A stretch of 64,000 bases of DNA from Dipteris shenzhenensis (taxonomy: Eukaryota > Polypodiophyta > Polypodiopsida > Gleicheniales). Location: assembly GCA_047967505.1 (NCBI GenBank), contig CM106539.1; one strand, written 5' to 3'. This document shows positions 46,995 through 57,342 of the stretch, piece by piece (positions within the stretch are counted from its first letter, which is position 1; each line of letters starts with the position of its first letter). The translations under genes were made by a program, and so were the position numbers. Below the pieces are notes generated by a model. That model did no database searches and was not told the DNA's origin. It was given only the letters and a program-made list of their open reading frames with translations.

Positions 46995-47400
46995 ACCCCT
47001 TTCTCTCTCTCTCTCCCCCCCTTCTCTCCCCCCCTTCTCTCTCGCTGCCGCCCTCATCCTCCCACCCCACCTTCCCCATTCTCACTCCCACGCCCACGTC
47101 CATTCTTTCACCTTCCCCATTCCCACTCCCTCTCCCACTCCCATCCTCCCACCACTTTCTCTCTCTCTCCCCCCTCATTCTCTCTCGCTGCCGCGGCAGC
47201 GACCCCCCCTTCTCTCTCTCTCTCTTCTCCTTCTCATTTTAAAAAAGATAAAATTTATATTTTCAAAAACTAATTTACTTACAACTCATAAGAATTGAAC
47301 ATTCACATTATCCTCCCACCCCTTTCTCTCTCTCTCCCCCCCCATTCTCTCTCGCTGCCGCGGCAGCGACCCCCCCTTCTCTCTCTCTCTCTTCTCCTTC
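46995..47400. repeat. Polypyrimidine block with GCTGCCGCGGCAGC palindromes (first part)
   Basis: CTCTCTC and CCCCCTT tracts interrupted by CTCGCTGCCGCGGCAGCG at about 47183 and 47350, plus a CCCACTCCCA stretch. Same composition as the large block at 48700-51180. Confidence 0.85.
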
Positions 47401-48699
47401 TCATTTTAAAAAAGATAAAATTTATATTTAATTTACTTACAACTCATAAGAATTGAACATTCACATTAATAAGAAGTTAAAATCTTAATAAATTTGAATT
47501 TATATAATAAAACTATAAAGTAGTTTAACTTAAAGTTTATAAAAAAATAACGTAAAATAAAGAAAACAAGACTTAAAATTAAAAATTTAATATTTACCTA
47601 GAAGAATATATTAATTCTCCCTAAAAAGAAATAAATTAAAGTAATAATAACGAATATTCTCCCTAAAAAGAAATAAATTAAAGTAATAATAACGAATGTA
47701 AGTTAAACTACTTTTAAAATTTTAATTTAAAATGTAATAAAATTAAAATTATACTCTTTATATTCCAAAACAAAATGCATTATAGTCTAAATTAAACTAG
47801 TAAATTAAAAATGAAAGTGAAACTCATTTTAAATTCAAAAACAAAGAAAAATTTAAAATTGAAGTTTCTACAAGTTTTGCTTTTAGCATACATTTGTCTT
47901 TTCACATCCAGGGGTTTGTCTTTTGAAACACAAGGTTGTCTTTTATCACAATTTTCACATCCACGCGTTTGTCTTTTGAAACACAAGGTTGTCTTTTATC
48001 ACAATTTTCACATCCACGCGTTTGTCTTTTGAAACACAAGGTTGTCTTTTATCACAATTTTCAAGTTTTCACACGTTTGTCTTTTCAAACACAAGGATTC
48101 AAGTGAGAAATTTTGAAATTCTAGTTTCCACACGTTTCTCTTTTCAAACACCAAGGTTTGTCTTTTCAAACACAAGGATTCATAGTTTAAAAAAAGGCAG
48201 GAAATTTTGAAATTCTAGTTTCCACACGTTTCTTTTTCAAACACCAAGGTTTATAGTTTTGTTTGTTTAAGTTTCGACTAAATCACACACCAATCTTCTC
48301 TAATATGCCTCATTGATCGTAGCTCCCAAATTCTTCCATCAAAACATCTCTCCTTTATCTCTTCTTGATCGTCGCCCACTCATTTTTTCTCCTCATTGGT
48401 AAGATTTTTTATCTCGATCGTACTCTCTTGTGCCCTTCCTCTCTAAATTTTCATCAAACACCAAGGTTTATAGTTTTGTTTGTTTAAGTTTAGACTAAAT
48501 CACATACCAATCTCCTCTCATATGCCTCATTGATCGTAGCTTCTTCATCTTGTCTAGATCGTCGCCCACTCATTTCTCCTTTTCATTGGTAAGATTTTCT
48601 ATCTCGATCTCTTCATCTTGTCTCGATCGTCGCCCACTCATTTCTCCTCTTCATTGGTAAGATTTTCTATCTCGATCGTACTTTCTCGTGTCCTCCCTC
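47401..48699. other. AT-rich spacer with short tandem repeats inside the 17.5-kb element
   Basis: Holds a two-copy ~40-bp repeat (TAAAAAGAAATAAATTAAAG, 47617-47697). Three to four copies of a ~58-bp unit around TTTGTCTTTTGAAACACAAG lie at 47896-48180. Three copies of a leader-like unit around TCGTCGCCCACTCATTTCTC lie at about 48360, 48555 and 48625, each followed by CATTGGTAAGATTTT, which contains a plausible splice donor. The last may be duplicated 5' leader exons of the transposase gene. No coding frame supported. Confidence 0.6.
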
Positions 48700-51180
48700 T
48701 CTAAATTTTCATCTCTCTCACTCTTCTCTCTCTCTCTTTCCTCTCCGCTCTAGTCTATGTTTCCTCTCATCTTAGTCTGCTCTCTCCCCTCCTCTTCATT
48801 TCCCCTCTCTCTCTCTCTCTTCCTTTCTCCTCACCTTTTTCCTCTCTCTCACTTGCGCTCCCCACTCTCCTCTCCACTCTCTCTCACTTGCCGCGATCTC
48901 CCCCCCCATCCCCTCTCTCTCTCTCCTCCCCCTCTCTCTCTCTCTCTCCACCCCTCCCTCTCTTTCGCTGCCGCGGCAGCGGCCCCTCCCCTCCTCTCTC
49001 TCTCTCCCTCCCCCCCTCTCTCGCATCTCCCCCCTACTCTCTCTCCCCCCCCCTCCTCTCTCGCTGCCGCGGCAGCGGCTCCCCCTCTCACTTCCCTCTC
49101 CCCACCCCTTCCCTCTCCCCCTCTCCCCCTCTCTCTCTCCCTCCCCTCTCTCTCGCTACCCCCTTCTCTCTCTCCCCCCCCCTCCCTCTCTCGCTGCCGC
49201 GGCAGCGGCCGCGGCCCCCCCCCTTCTCTCTCTCTCTCCCTCCACTCTCTCGCTCCCTCCGCCCCCTCCCCCCTTCCCTCTCCCCCCCCTCCCCCTATCT
49301 CGCTGCTGCGGCAGCGGCCGCGGCCCCTCCCCTTTCTCTCTCTCTCCCCCTTCTCTCTCTCTCGCTGCCCCCGGCCCCTCCCCCCTTCCCTCTCCCCCCC
49401 CTCCCCCTCTCTCGCTGCCGCGGCCGCCCCCCCTTCCCTCTCGCTCCCCCCTTCCCTCTCCCCCCCTCTCCCTCTCTCGCTGCCGCGGCAGCGGCCGCGG
49501 CCCCCCCCTTTCCCTCTCCCCCCTCTCTCGCTCCCCCCTTCCCTCACCCCCCCCTCCCCCTCTCTCGCTGCCGCGGCAGCGGCCGCGGCCCCCCCCCCTT
49601 CCCTCTCCCCCCTCTCTCGCTCCCCCCTTCCCTCTCCCCCCCCTCCCCCTATCTCGCTCCCTCCGCCCCCTCCCCCCTTCCCTCTCCCCCCCCTCCCCCT
49701 ATCTCGCTGCCGCGGCAGCGGCCGCGGCCCCTCCCCCTTCTCTCTCTCTCCCCCTTCCCTCTCTCTCGCTGCCCCCGGCCCCTCCCCCCTTCCCTCTCCC
49801 CCCCCTCCCCCTCTCTCACTGCCGCGGCCGCCCCCCCTTCCCTCTCGCTCCCCCCTTCCCTCTCCCCCCCTCTCCCTCTCTCGCTGCCGCAGTAGCGGCC
49901 GCGGCCCCCCCCTTTCCCTCTCCCCCCTCTCTCGCTCCCCCCTTCCCTCACCCCCCCCTCCCCCTCTTCGCTGCCGCGGCAGCGGCCGCGGCCCCCCCCC
50001 CTTCCCTCTCCCCCCTCTCTCGCTCCCCCCTTCCCTCTCCCCCCCCTCCCCCTCTCTCGCTGCCGCGGCAGCGGCCGCGGCCCCCCCCCCTTTCTCTCTC
50101 TCCTCGCCTCCCTTTTCCCCCCCTCCCTTCTCTCTCCCCTCCCCTCCCTCTCTCGCTGCCGCTGCCGCGGCAGCGGCCCCCCCCCCTCTCTCTCTCTTCC
50201 CCCCCCTTCCCTCTCTCCTCCCCTCCCTTTCCCCCCCCCCTTCTCTCTCCCCTCCCCTCCCTCTCTCGCTGCCACTGCCGCGGCAGCGGTCCCCCCCCCT
50301 CTCTCTCTCTTCCCGCCCCTTCCCTCTCGCTGCTCCCTCTCCCCCCCCTCCCCCTCTCTAGTGGCCGCAGCCCCCCCCTTTCTCTCTCTCCTCGCCTCCC
50401 TTTCCCCCCCCCCTCCTTCTCTCCCCTCCTCTCCCTCTCTCGCTGCCGCGGCAGCGGCAGCGGCCCTCCCCCTCTCTCTCTCTTCCCCCCCCTTCCCTCT
50501 CTCCTCCCCTCCCTTTCCCCCCCCCCCTTCTCTCTCCCCTCCCCTCCCTCTCTCGCTGCCGCTGCCGCGGCAGCGGCCCCCCCCCCTTCTCTCTCTCTTC
50601 CCCCCCCTTCCGTCTCGCTGCCCCCTCTCTCCCCCCTTCCCTCTCGCCCCCCTCCCCCTCTCTCGCTGCCGCTGCCGCGGCAGCGGCCCCCTCCCTCCCC
50701 TCTCCCCCCTCCCCCTCTCTCGCTGCCGCGGCAGCGGCAGCGGCCCCCTCCCCTCCCTCTCCCTCCTCTCCCCCCTTGCCCCCCCCCCCCCCTTCCTCTC
50801 CCTCTCCCCCCCCTCCCCCTCTCTCGCTGCCGCTGCCGCGGCAGCGGCCCCCTCCCCTCCCTCTCCACCCTCGCCTCCCCTCCCTCTTCCCCCTCTCTAT
50901 CCCCGCCCCCCCTCCCTCTCTCGCCGCCCCCCCTCCCTCTCCCCTCCCCTCCCTCCCCCCCTCGCGGCAGCGGCCTCCCCCTCCCCTCTCTCTCTCCCCC
51001 CCCTCGCTGCTTCTCCCCTCTCTCCCCTCTCTTTCCCCCTTCCCCCTTCTCTCCCCCCTCCCTTTCTCTCCCCTCTCTTTCCCCCCCCTTCTCTCGTCTC
51101 TCTCCCTCTCTCTTTCTTTCTCTCTTTTGCTGCCGAGGCAGCAAGACTCTCTCTCTTCTTTTCTCTCTCTAAAAATCTAT
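48700..51180. repeat. 2.5-kb polypyrimidine tract studded with GCTGCCGCGGCAGC palindromes
   Basis: The plus strand is nearly all C and T (CTCTCTC, CCCCCTT, TCCCTCTCCCC). It is broken about every 60-130 bp by CGCTGCCGCGGCAGCG or extended versions (GCTGCCGCTGCCGCGGCAGC; GCGGCAGCGGCCGCGG), roughly twenty in all. Frames of 200-500 codons on both strands (Pro/Ser/Leu on plus; Arg/Glu/Gly on minus) come from composition alone and I do not call them genes. Long mirror-like polypyrimidine tracts can form triplex DNA and the palindromes can form hairpins. Confidence 0.93.
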
Positions 51181-51439
51181 CCTTCAAAAATTTCAAAGAA
51201 TACAAATTTTAAAAACAGTACCTGGAAAAAAGTTGAAATCGATGCTTGTGCTTGCTTGTGCTTGCTTTTGCTCTTCCTCCTCTTTTTGCTTCTCCTCTTG
51301 CTCTTCCTTGTTGAAATGAGAGAAACAATGAGAGAAGGAGAGTATATATAAGAAAAACTAGGGTTTTGAGTGCTTCTCTCTCATTGGTCCTTCTATAACA
51401 TTATCTCCTCTCCCATTGGCCTCTCTATTAGATTATCTT

Positions 51440-52335
51440 CTCTCTCTCTCCCACCCACTCCCATCCTCCCACCCCACTCTCACTCCCATCCTCCCACCCC
51501 ACCTCCCCCATTATCACTCCCACGCCCACGCCCATTCTTTCACCTTCCCCATTTCCACTCCCTCTCCCACTCCCATCCTCCCACCCCACCCCTCCCACTC
51601 CCACCCTCACTCCACCCCCACCTCCCCCATTCCCACTCCCACTCCCACTCCCACTCCCACTCCCATTCTCCCACCCACTCACATCCTCCCACCTACACGT
51701 CTCACTCCCACTCCCATCCTCCCACCCCCACCCCTCCCCCCCCATTCCCACTCCCACTCCCATTCTCCCACCCTTATCCTCCCACCTCACCCCTCCCACT
51801 CCCATCCTCCCACTCCCATTTTCCCACCCCCCCACCTCCCCCATTCCCACTCCCACTCCCATTTTCCCACCCCCCCCACCTCCCCCACTCCCACTCCCTC
51901 CCCCATCCTCCCACCCCACCCCTCCCACTTCCACCCCCACCTCCCCCATTCCCACTCCCATCCTCCCACCTCACCCCTCCCACTTCCACCCCCACCTCCC
52001 CCATTCCCACTCCCTCTCCCACTCCCATCCTCCCACTCCCACTCCCCACCCCACCCCTTCCACTCCCACTCCCATCCTCCCATCCTCCCACCCTCACCCC
52101 ACCCCCACCTCCCCCATTCCCACTCCCACTCCCACTCCCACTCCCATTCTCCCACCCCCACCTCCCCCATTCCCACTCCCTCTCCCACTCCCACTCCCAC
52201 TCCCACTCCCACTCTCCCACCCCCACCCCCACCGCCCCCATTCCCACTCCCTCTCCCACTCTCCCTTTCTCCCACTACCACCCTCCCACACTCCCTTTCT
52301 CCACTTTCCCACTCTCCCTTTCTCCCACTACCACC
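51440..52335. repeat. CCCACTCCCATTCTCCCACC minisatellite
   Basis: About 0.9 kb of imperfect repeats of CCCACTCCCACTCCCATCCT and CCCACCTCCCCCATTCCCAC. The long Pro/Ser/His and Gly/Trp/Glu frames are repeat artefacts. Confidence 0.92.
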
Positions 52336-52429
52336 CTCCCAACTATCAATTCCACTATTACTTATAAATTCTAATTAAAACTATTACTTAAATAAATGAT
52401 ATTACTTGAAAACACTCATAGGATTTAAG

Positions 52430-53225
52430 GTTTAGGATTTCGTGGTTTGGGTTTAGGATTTGGGGTTTGGTGAGTTAGGGTTTAGGGTTTAGGGTTCAAG
52501 GTTTGAGGGTTAGGGTTTGGGGGTTAGGGTTTAGAGTTTGGTGGTTTAGGGTTTAGGGTTTAGGGGTTAGGGTTTAGGATTTAGGGTTTGGGGGTTAGGG
52601 TTTAGGGTTTGGGGTTTAGGGTTTAGGGTTTGGGGTTTAGGGTTTGGGAGTTAGGGTTTAGGGTTTGGGAGTTAGGGTTTAGGGTTTAGGGTTCAGGGTT
52701 TGGGGTTTAGGGTTTGGGTTTTGGGAGTTAGGGTTTAGGGTTTAGGGTTTGGGATTTAGGGTTTAGGGTTTAGGGTTTGGGAGTTAGGGTTTAGGGTTTA
52801 GGGTTTAGGGTTTGGGGGTTAGGGTTTGGGGTTTGGGGGTTAGGGTTAAGGGCTTAGGGTTTAGGAGTTAGGGTTTAGAGTTTAGGGTTTGGGGGTTAGG
52901 GTTAAGGGTTTAGGGTTTAGGGTTTCGGGTTTGGGAGTTAGGGTTTGGGGTTTGGGGTTTGGGAGTTAGGGTTTAGGGTTTAGGGTTTAGGGTTTAGGGT
53001 TTGGGAGTTAGGGTTTACGGTTTAGGGTTTAGGAGTTAGGGTTTAGGGTTTGGGGTTTAGGGTTTAGGGTTTGGGAGTTAGGGTTTGGGGTTTGGGGGTT
53101 AGGGTTTAGGGTTTGGGGTTTGGGGGTTAGGGTTTAGGGTTTAGGGTTTAGGGTTTAGGGTTGTTATTGGTTAGGATTTAGGGTTGTTTTGGTTTACGGT
53201 TTAGGGTTTAGGGTTTATGGTTGTT
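52430..53225. repeat. Degenerate telomere-type (TTTAGGG)n array
   Basis: Nearly 0.8 kb of TTTAGGG and variants (TTTGGGG, GTTAGGG, TTTGGGAG), with TTTAGGG on the plus strand. It lies inside the 17.5-kb element, 80-900 bp before the transposase start, so it is interstitial, not a chromosome end. Plant telomere sequence is TTTAGGG in most lineages. Confidence 0.93.
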
Positions 53226-53360
53226 ATTGGTTAGTGTCTAATTAAATTTTCAAACACGTTCTGGATTTTTAAATCATTAATAAAGTAGATTATTGAGAAG
53301 AGACTAATGTTCTTTATAATGGTTGTTACAGCTTGTTTGCAGAGGAAACTCACAAAGGAG

Positions 53361-56300
53361 ATGGCTACAAAATTTATTCCGGGGATGGAGGTGATTTTAT
53401 GTTGCAAAAGAGAAGTAGTTGCATTTGCTACAATCCATGAAAGTGATCCAAATTCTATTTGTCACTTTAGAAGACTTGGCGAAGATAAGGTAGCGGTTAT
53501 CGTATCAAGGATTCTTAGTACACATGTTGAGCTAAAGCATAAGTGTGGGGATATGGAAATCCTTGGAGATGTTATGCCCTATAATACTTCCAACAAAGCA
53601 TTTATTGCATGGGACAGAGATGAGACTTATCCAACACATGTCATCAGGAATACAAAGTGCATATCTTTGGATTTTAGAGTGGGAGATATTTTACAAATGT
53701 TATCATTTACAAATAAGTATGTAGCAGAAGGTCAAGTCTTGGGATTTGAACAAGTTGAACACTGGACATTTGCGCAGATGAGAATTCAAAAAGTTACTGA
53801 TGATGGTATGGATGATAACTCAATGTCATTGGATGGTCCCTACTATGAGGTAGGTAAGGATTTGAGATGGAGCATGCAATTTTTAAAGATTGGAAAGACT
53901 CGGCATGTGGTTTTTAATGATAAACATAATGTATACTACAACATCAAAGAATTGAAAGAATATGCCAATGTACCAAGCTCTATTCCTTCAGAGATGGATG
54001 ATTCCAATGCACTCAACTATAGCACTGACGTCTTATCAGAAGTCGATGAGTTCATTGGTACCGAGAAAGAAAAATATTTCACAAGTGATGCCTTATCCGG
54101 GGTGGATGAGTTCATGCACATTGAGAACTTGGGCAAAGATGTGAAAAGTGTTATATCTTCAAGCATGGATGGCTTCATGGATACTGATAAAGTTCTTGGA
54201 GTCAAAGCAGGTAACTATGAAATTATGGAAATCATGCACGATAGTATAATGAGTGATGTTCTCTCTGGAGTAGAGGAGTTTCAAGACTATGGAGTTATGA
54301 AATCCATAGAAAGTGCATCAATGAGCGATGTTCTCTCAGGAATAGATGAGTTTGAAGATCATTCTGGACAGTCTATCACCACTGACTATGGAGTTATGAA
54401 ATCCATAGAAAGTGCATCAATGAGTGATGTTCTCTCAGGAATAGATGAGTTTGAAGATCATTCGGGACACTCTAATGCCATTGTGACAAGTGGTTCTACG
54501 ATTGTATCAAAAGTAGGGATGAGATCAACAAAGGACTATTCGGTGTTTGACTTTGATTGTGAACTTGTAAATGTTACAAATGGTTTGACGAATGTATCAA
54601 AAGCAAGGATGACATCAACAAAGGAATATTCAGTATTTGACTGTCAGAGTGATAAGATCAAGGATGCAACATCTCATGAAAACAACGTGACAAATAAATC
54701 TTACAAGGAGAACTACACAAATCCAAATAAGAATGAACAGAAGGTCCCAAAACGGACATACAGATGCATGAAAAGACAACGAGTGCAGGCAGATCCAGAA
54801 AAGCAACCAAAGAGAATAAGAGTAATGAATGAAGATGTTATGCTAAAAGCAATGCGATCTACATGCTGTAAGCATACATGTATGCGATCCATTAACTTAC
54901 ATGACATCAAGGGTTGTAGAGAACATGTATGGCAAAGGAAAGGAAGCAGAAGAAATGAATACCTACTCACGAGATTGTCTTGCTTTCTTGTAAATGATAA
55001 GAGAAGGCGAAGTTCAGGACATCAAATAAGGCCTCTTATAAATGGAAAAAGTATATGCAATAATGCATATCGCATTATTACAGGATTATCACATGGCACA
55101 TATTGGAATTTGGCTAATAAAGCAAAGTATGGAGTTAAATTTAACATTCATGGAAACATAGGAAGGCCCAAAACAAGAGCCTCAACGGTTGCGGCAACAG
55201 CAATTTTGAAAGATTACATTTATGAAAATGCTTTACCACAACCCCACCTATCAGAAATGCATCTTCCGATAGGTTTGACCAAAAAAGAAGTATTTAACTC
55301 TATTGGAGAAACACAGAGGCAAAGAGGGCATGCACCGGCATCTTTTCATACTTCGTATACTCTTTGGAAAAAAAGCTTTGGACATGTTAAAATCCCAAAG
55401 AGGCAAAAAATGTCAAAGTGCAACGACTGTGATGATCTAAAGCGAGCACTTGAGAGTGCAACATCTCCAGAACAAAAAGAAGCTTACAAAAGAAAGAGAG
55501 AATTTCATCATGGACTTGTTCGACGGATGACTTGATAAGAAAATGCGGGAGGCAAGTTGGTGGCCGTAAGGAAGGAACAATATGCTCAATGGTTGAGAGG
55601 ATGTATGATTGGAAGAGCTTTATTCTACCTTTCATACAAAAAGGTGGTGATGCCCTGATTGGTCATAGCGCTCCACACTATTTTCGATTTTTCTTAAAGG
55701 ATGAAAAACCAGTGATGCAATGGCAACACTATTCTCTTGATACAAAATGGGAACCTGAAGAACCTTACTCTCTCTTAACTTCAATCCCGAGCAAAGAAAT
55801 GCATCCAACATGGGCTCTTATAAAAGAATTCAGCGAGAAATCCAAAGGTGAAATAGAAGGCTTAAAAGCTTTTATTGCATACAAAGAGGAAATGCTCCGG
55901 AGATTTCCTGATTGGAAGCCCTCTTGGAAGGAACACACTACTGTTGTAATTAGCAAGACCTACCAATTGATAAAGGACCTTGCAAAAATGCGAGAAGATG
56001 ATATTAAGGCAGAACGGCCTTTATTTTGGCCAAATGTTGGTAATGACTTGCGTCCAGCATGTGGTCTCTTTGAAAATGAGTTTGAATCGTTGCTCCCACG
56101 TCCATATTGTGGACCCAAGAAGAGAGAGTTTATGCCACAAATAGACATAGATGTCCATTGTTTTGTTGCAGTTCGACCATCGGATGATGAACATGAGAAC
56201 GTGAAGTTTTGGGTTGCAAAAGTAGTTGACGTGAGCATGGATGACTGGGGGAGAGCTACAACATTTACAGCGGTATGGTATGAGCCAAGGGGCAGGAAGG

Positions 56301-56563
56301 AGAACCAAGATAACAGTACATTGTATAGTAGTTGTTTGAAAAAGGAATGGGTCCCAAACCATGAAGCAATTTCAAGACTTTCCACAGAGACAGTCATAGT
56401 ATCCTGGAAATCAAGGTCAAAGAAAACAAAGAAGCACATGGGGTATGATGTAGAAGACAAAATAAAATTACCGCAACCAATTATTACGCACATTACAGAG
56501 TTCACAAAGATGCTCGCCCGGGAGGAAGTAGAAGGAGATAGCGCAAATGAAGAATGCCCATGA
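53361..56563 (+). pseudogene. Inner DUF7869-type transposase, catalytic core deleted
   Basis: The start at 53361 (MATKFIPGMEVILCC) follows an ACAG acceptor at about 53328. The first ~100 residues resemble the plant TNP1/En-Spm-like domain (LGEDKVAVIVSRIL). Residues ~220-375 carry five or six SDVLSGVDEF-type repeats, two of them from a 99-bp tandem duplication (54286-54469). A basic Cys/His segment follows (CCKHTCMRSINLHDIKGCRE ... QRKGSRRNEYLL), probably DNA-binding. After FHHGLVRR (about 55525) the frame hits TGA at 55533. A frame restarting at 55532 resumes at LIRKCGRQVGG and runs to TGA at 56561-56563. Compared with the outer copy, about 180 residues holding DGMDQ, QADNC and GHTHED are missing. 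Known: DUF7869 proteins are widespread and uncharacterised. Inferred: it is the transposase. Confidence 0.82.
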
Positions 56564-57312
56564 TAACACCATTCAAATATCGAGAAAGAGTGAAGGTGGT
56601 GGTGGTTGTCAGATGAGAGTGAATGAAGATGGCACCCAAGCAACAAGTGACGACAGAAAGGACATTCTGAACAAGCAAATGTTTGGATCGCTCATTTCTG
56701 TGATCATGATAGAAAAGGACATTCAAACAAGCAAATGTTTGGATCGCCCATTTGTACTAAACTCATTGTAAAGGAAAAATTAAATTATTGAAAAGGCCAC
56801 AGGAGATCCTTTGTACAAAGACTCATCCAGAGCAATATTTGTTGTAAAACTTATGACATGATAATGTAAAATTGCAAGCATAGCTATTGCTACTTTTTGG
56901 AGTACAAAAGAGGCTTCCATCATGTCTCATGTGTATATAAACCTTTTAATTTCTTGAATATTCAAGAGTGTTATAGTTTTCTGCATTGAAAGTAAAAAGA
57001 GTCTTACAGGTCTCTTATGTATACATTTTTAAAATGTTGTGAATCCTCAATAGCATGGTTTTTCATGGATTTAAACTAATAACTCGGATTTTTTATTTTA
57101 AGAATATGATTCTTATAAACAAGAAATAGAAATTTAGGATTTAATAGTAGTTTTTGCATTATTTGTACAACATTGTAGAGAGATATTTTGAAATGTCTTA
57201 TGTGAAAATGATAGTGCCAGAAAGTAAACTTTTGATTCTCGAATGACAGTTTCATAAAGTAAACTTTTCAGTTGGGAAGGATTTTAAGGAATAGTCCAAA
57301 AGTAGACACATG
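56564..57312. other. 3' region of the inner transposase and right subterminal DNA
   Basis: AT-rich. Holds a diverged direct repeat containing AACAAGCAAATGTTTGGATC (about 56670 and 56728) soon after the stop codon, and paired AAAGTAAACTTTTCAG/AAAGTAAACTTTTGAT words at 57223 and 57255. The inverted TAGTCCAAAAGTAG subterminal word is at about 57291. No gene. Confidence 0.6.
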
Positions 57313-57338
57313 AGTCCAAAATTAATGAAATAAGTGTT
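57313..57338 (-). repeat. Right terminal inverted repeat (26 bp)
   Basis: Exact reverse complement of 39816-39841, followed directly by TTGA (57339-57342), the target duplication. Confidence 0.92.
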
Positions 57339-57342
57339 TTGA

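Larger units (their letters stand above)
39816..57338. mobile_element. 17.5-kb DNA transposon with Ulp1-like protease gene and DUF7869-type transposase
   Basis: Bounded by perfect 26-bp terminal inverted repeats starting AACACTTATTTC and by TTGA duplications. It carries a long minus-strand gene for a protein with two Ulp1-like protease domains (40434-46193) and a plus-strand transposase gene (53361-56563), transcribed away from each other. The subterminal word CTTTTGGACTA recurs inside both ends (39872 and about 57291, inverted). The insertion splits a related transposase gene, which defines both boundaries independently. Transposases carrying Ulp1-like proteases are known among plant MULE and CACTA elements. 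The terminal sequence and target duplication here do not match a superfamily I can name. The inner transposase has lost its core, so this copy cannot mobilise itself. Confidence 0.88.

Noticed and set aside
48757-51212. Open frames of 280-534 codons on both strands (Pro/Ser/Leu-rich and Arg/Glu/Gly-rich)
   Set aside because: They exist only because a C/T tract rarely forms stop codons; all frames are open together and the residues follow the repeat composition.
51370-52378. 330-codon Pro/Ser/His-rich and Gly/Trp/Glu-rich frames
   Set aside because: Products of the CCCACTCCCA minisatellite, with no start context or conserved domain.
52430-53225. A chromosome end or telomere
   Set aside because: The repeats are degenerate, only 0.8 kb long, and flanked on both sides by sequence of the same transposon.
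39816-57338. Assigning the big element to the CACTA superfamily
   Set aside because: The ends begin AACAC, not CACTA, and the duplication reads as TTGA (or TG), although the transposase N-terminus has a TNP1-like flavour. The superfamily is left open.
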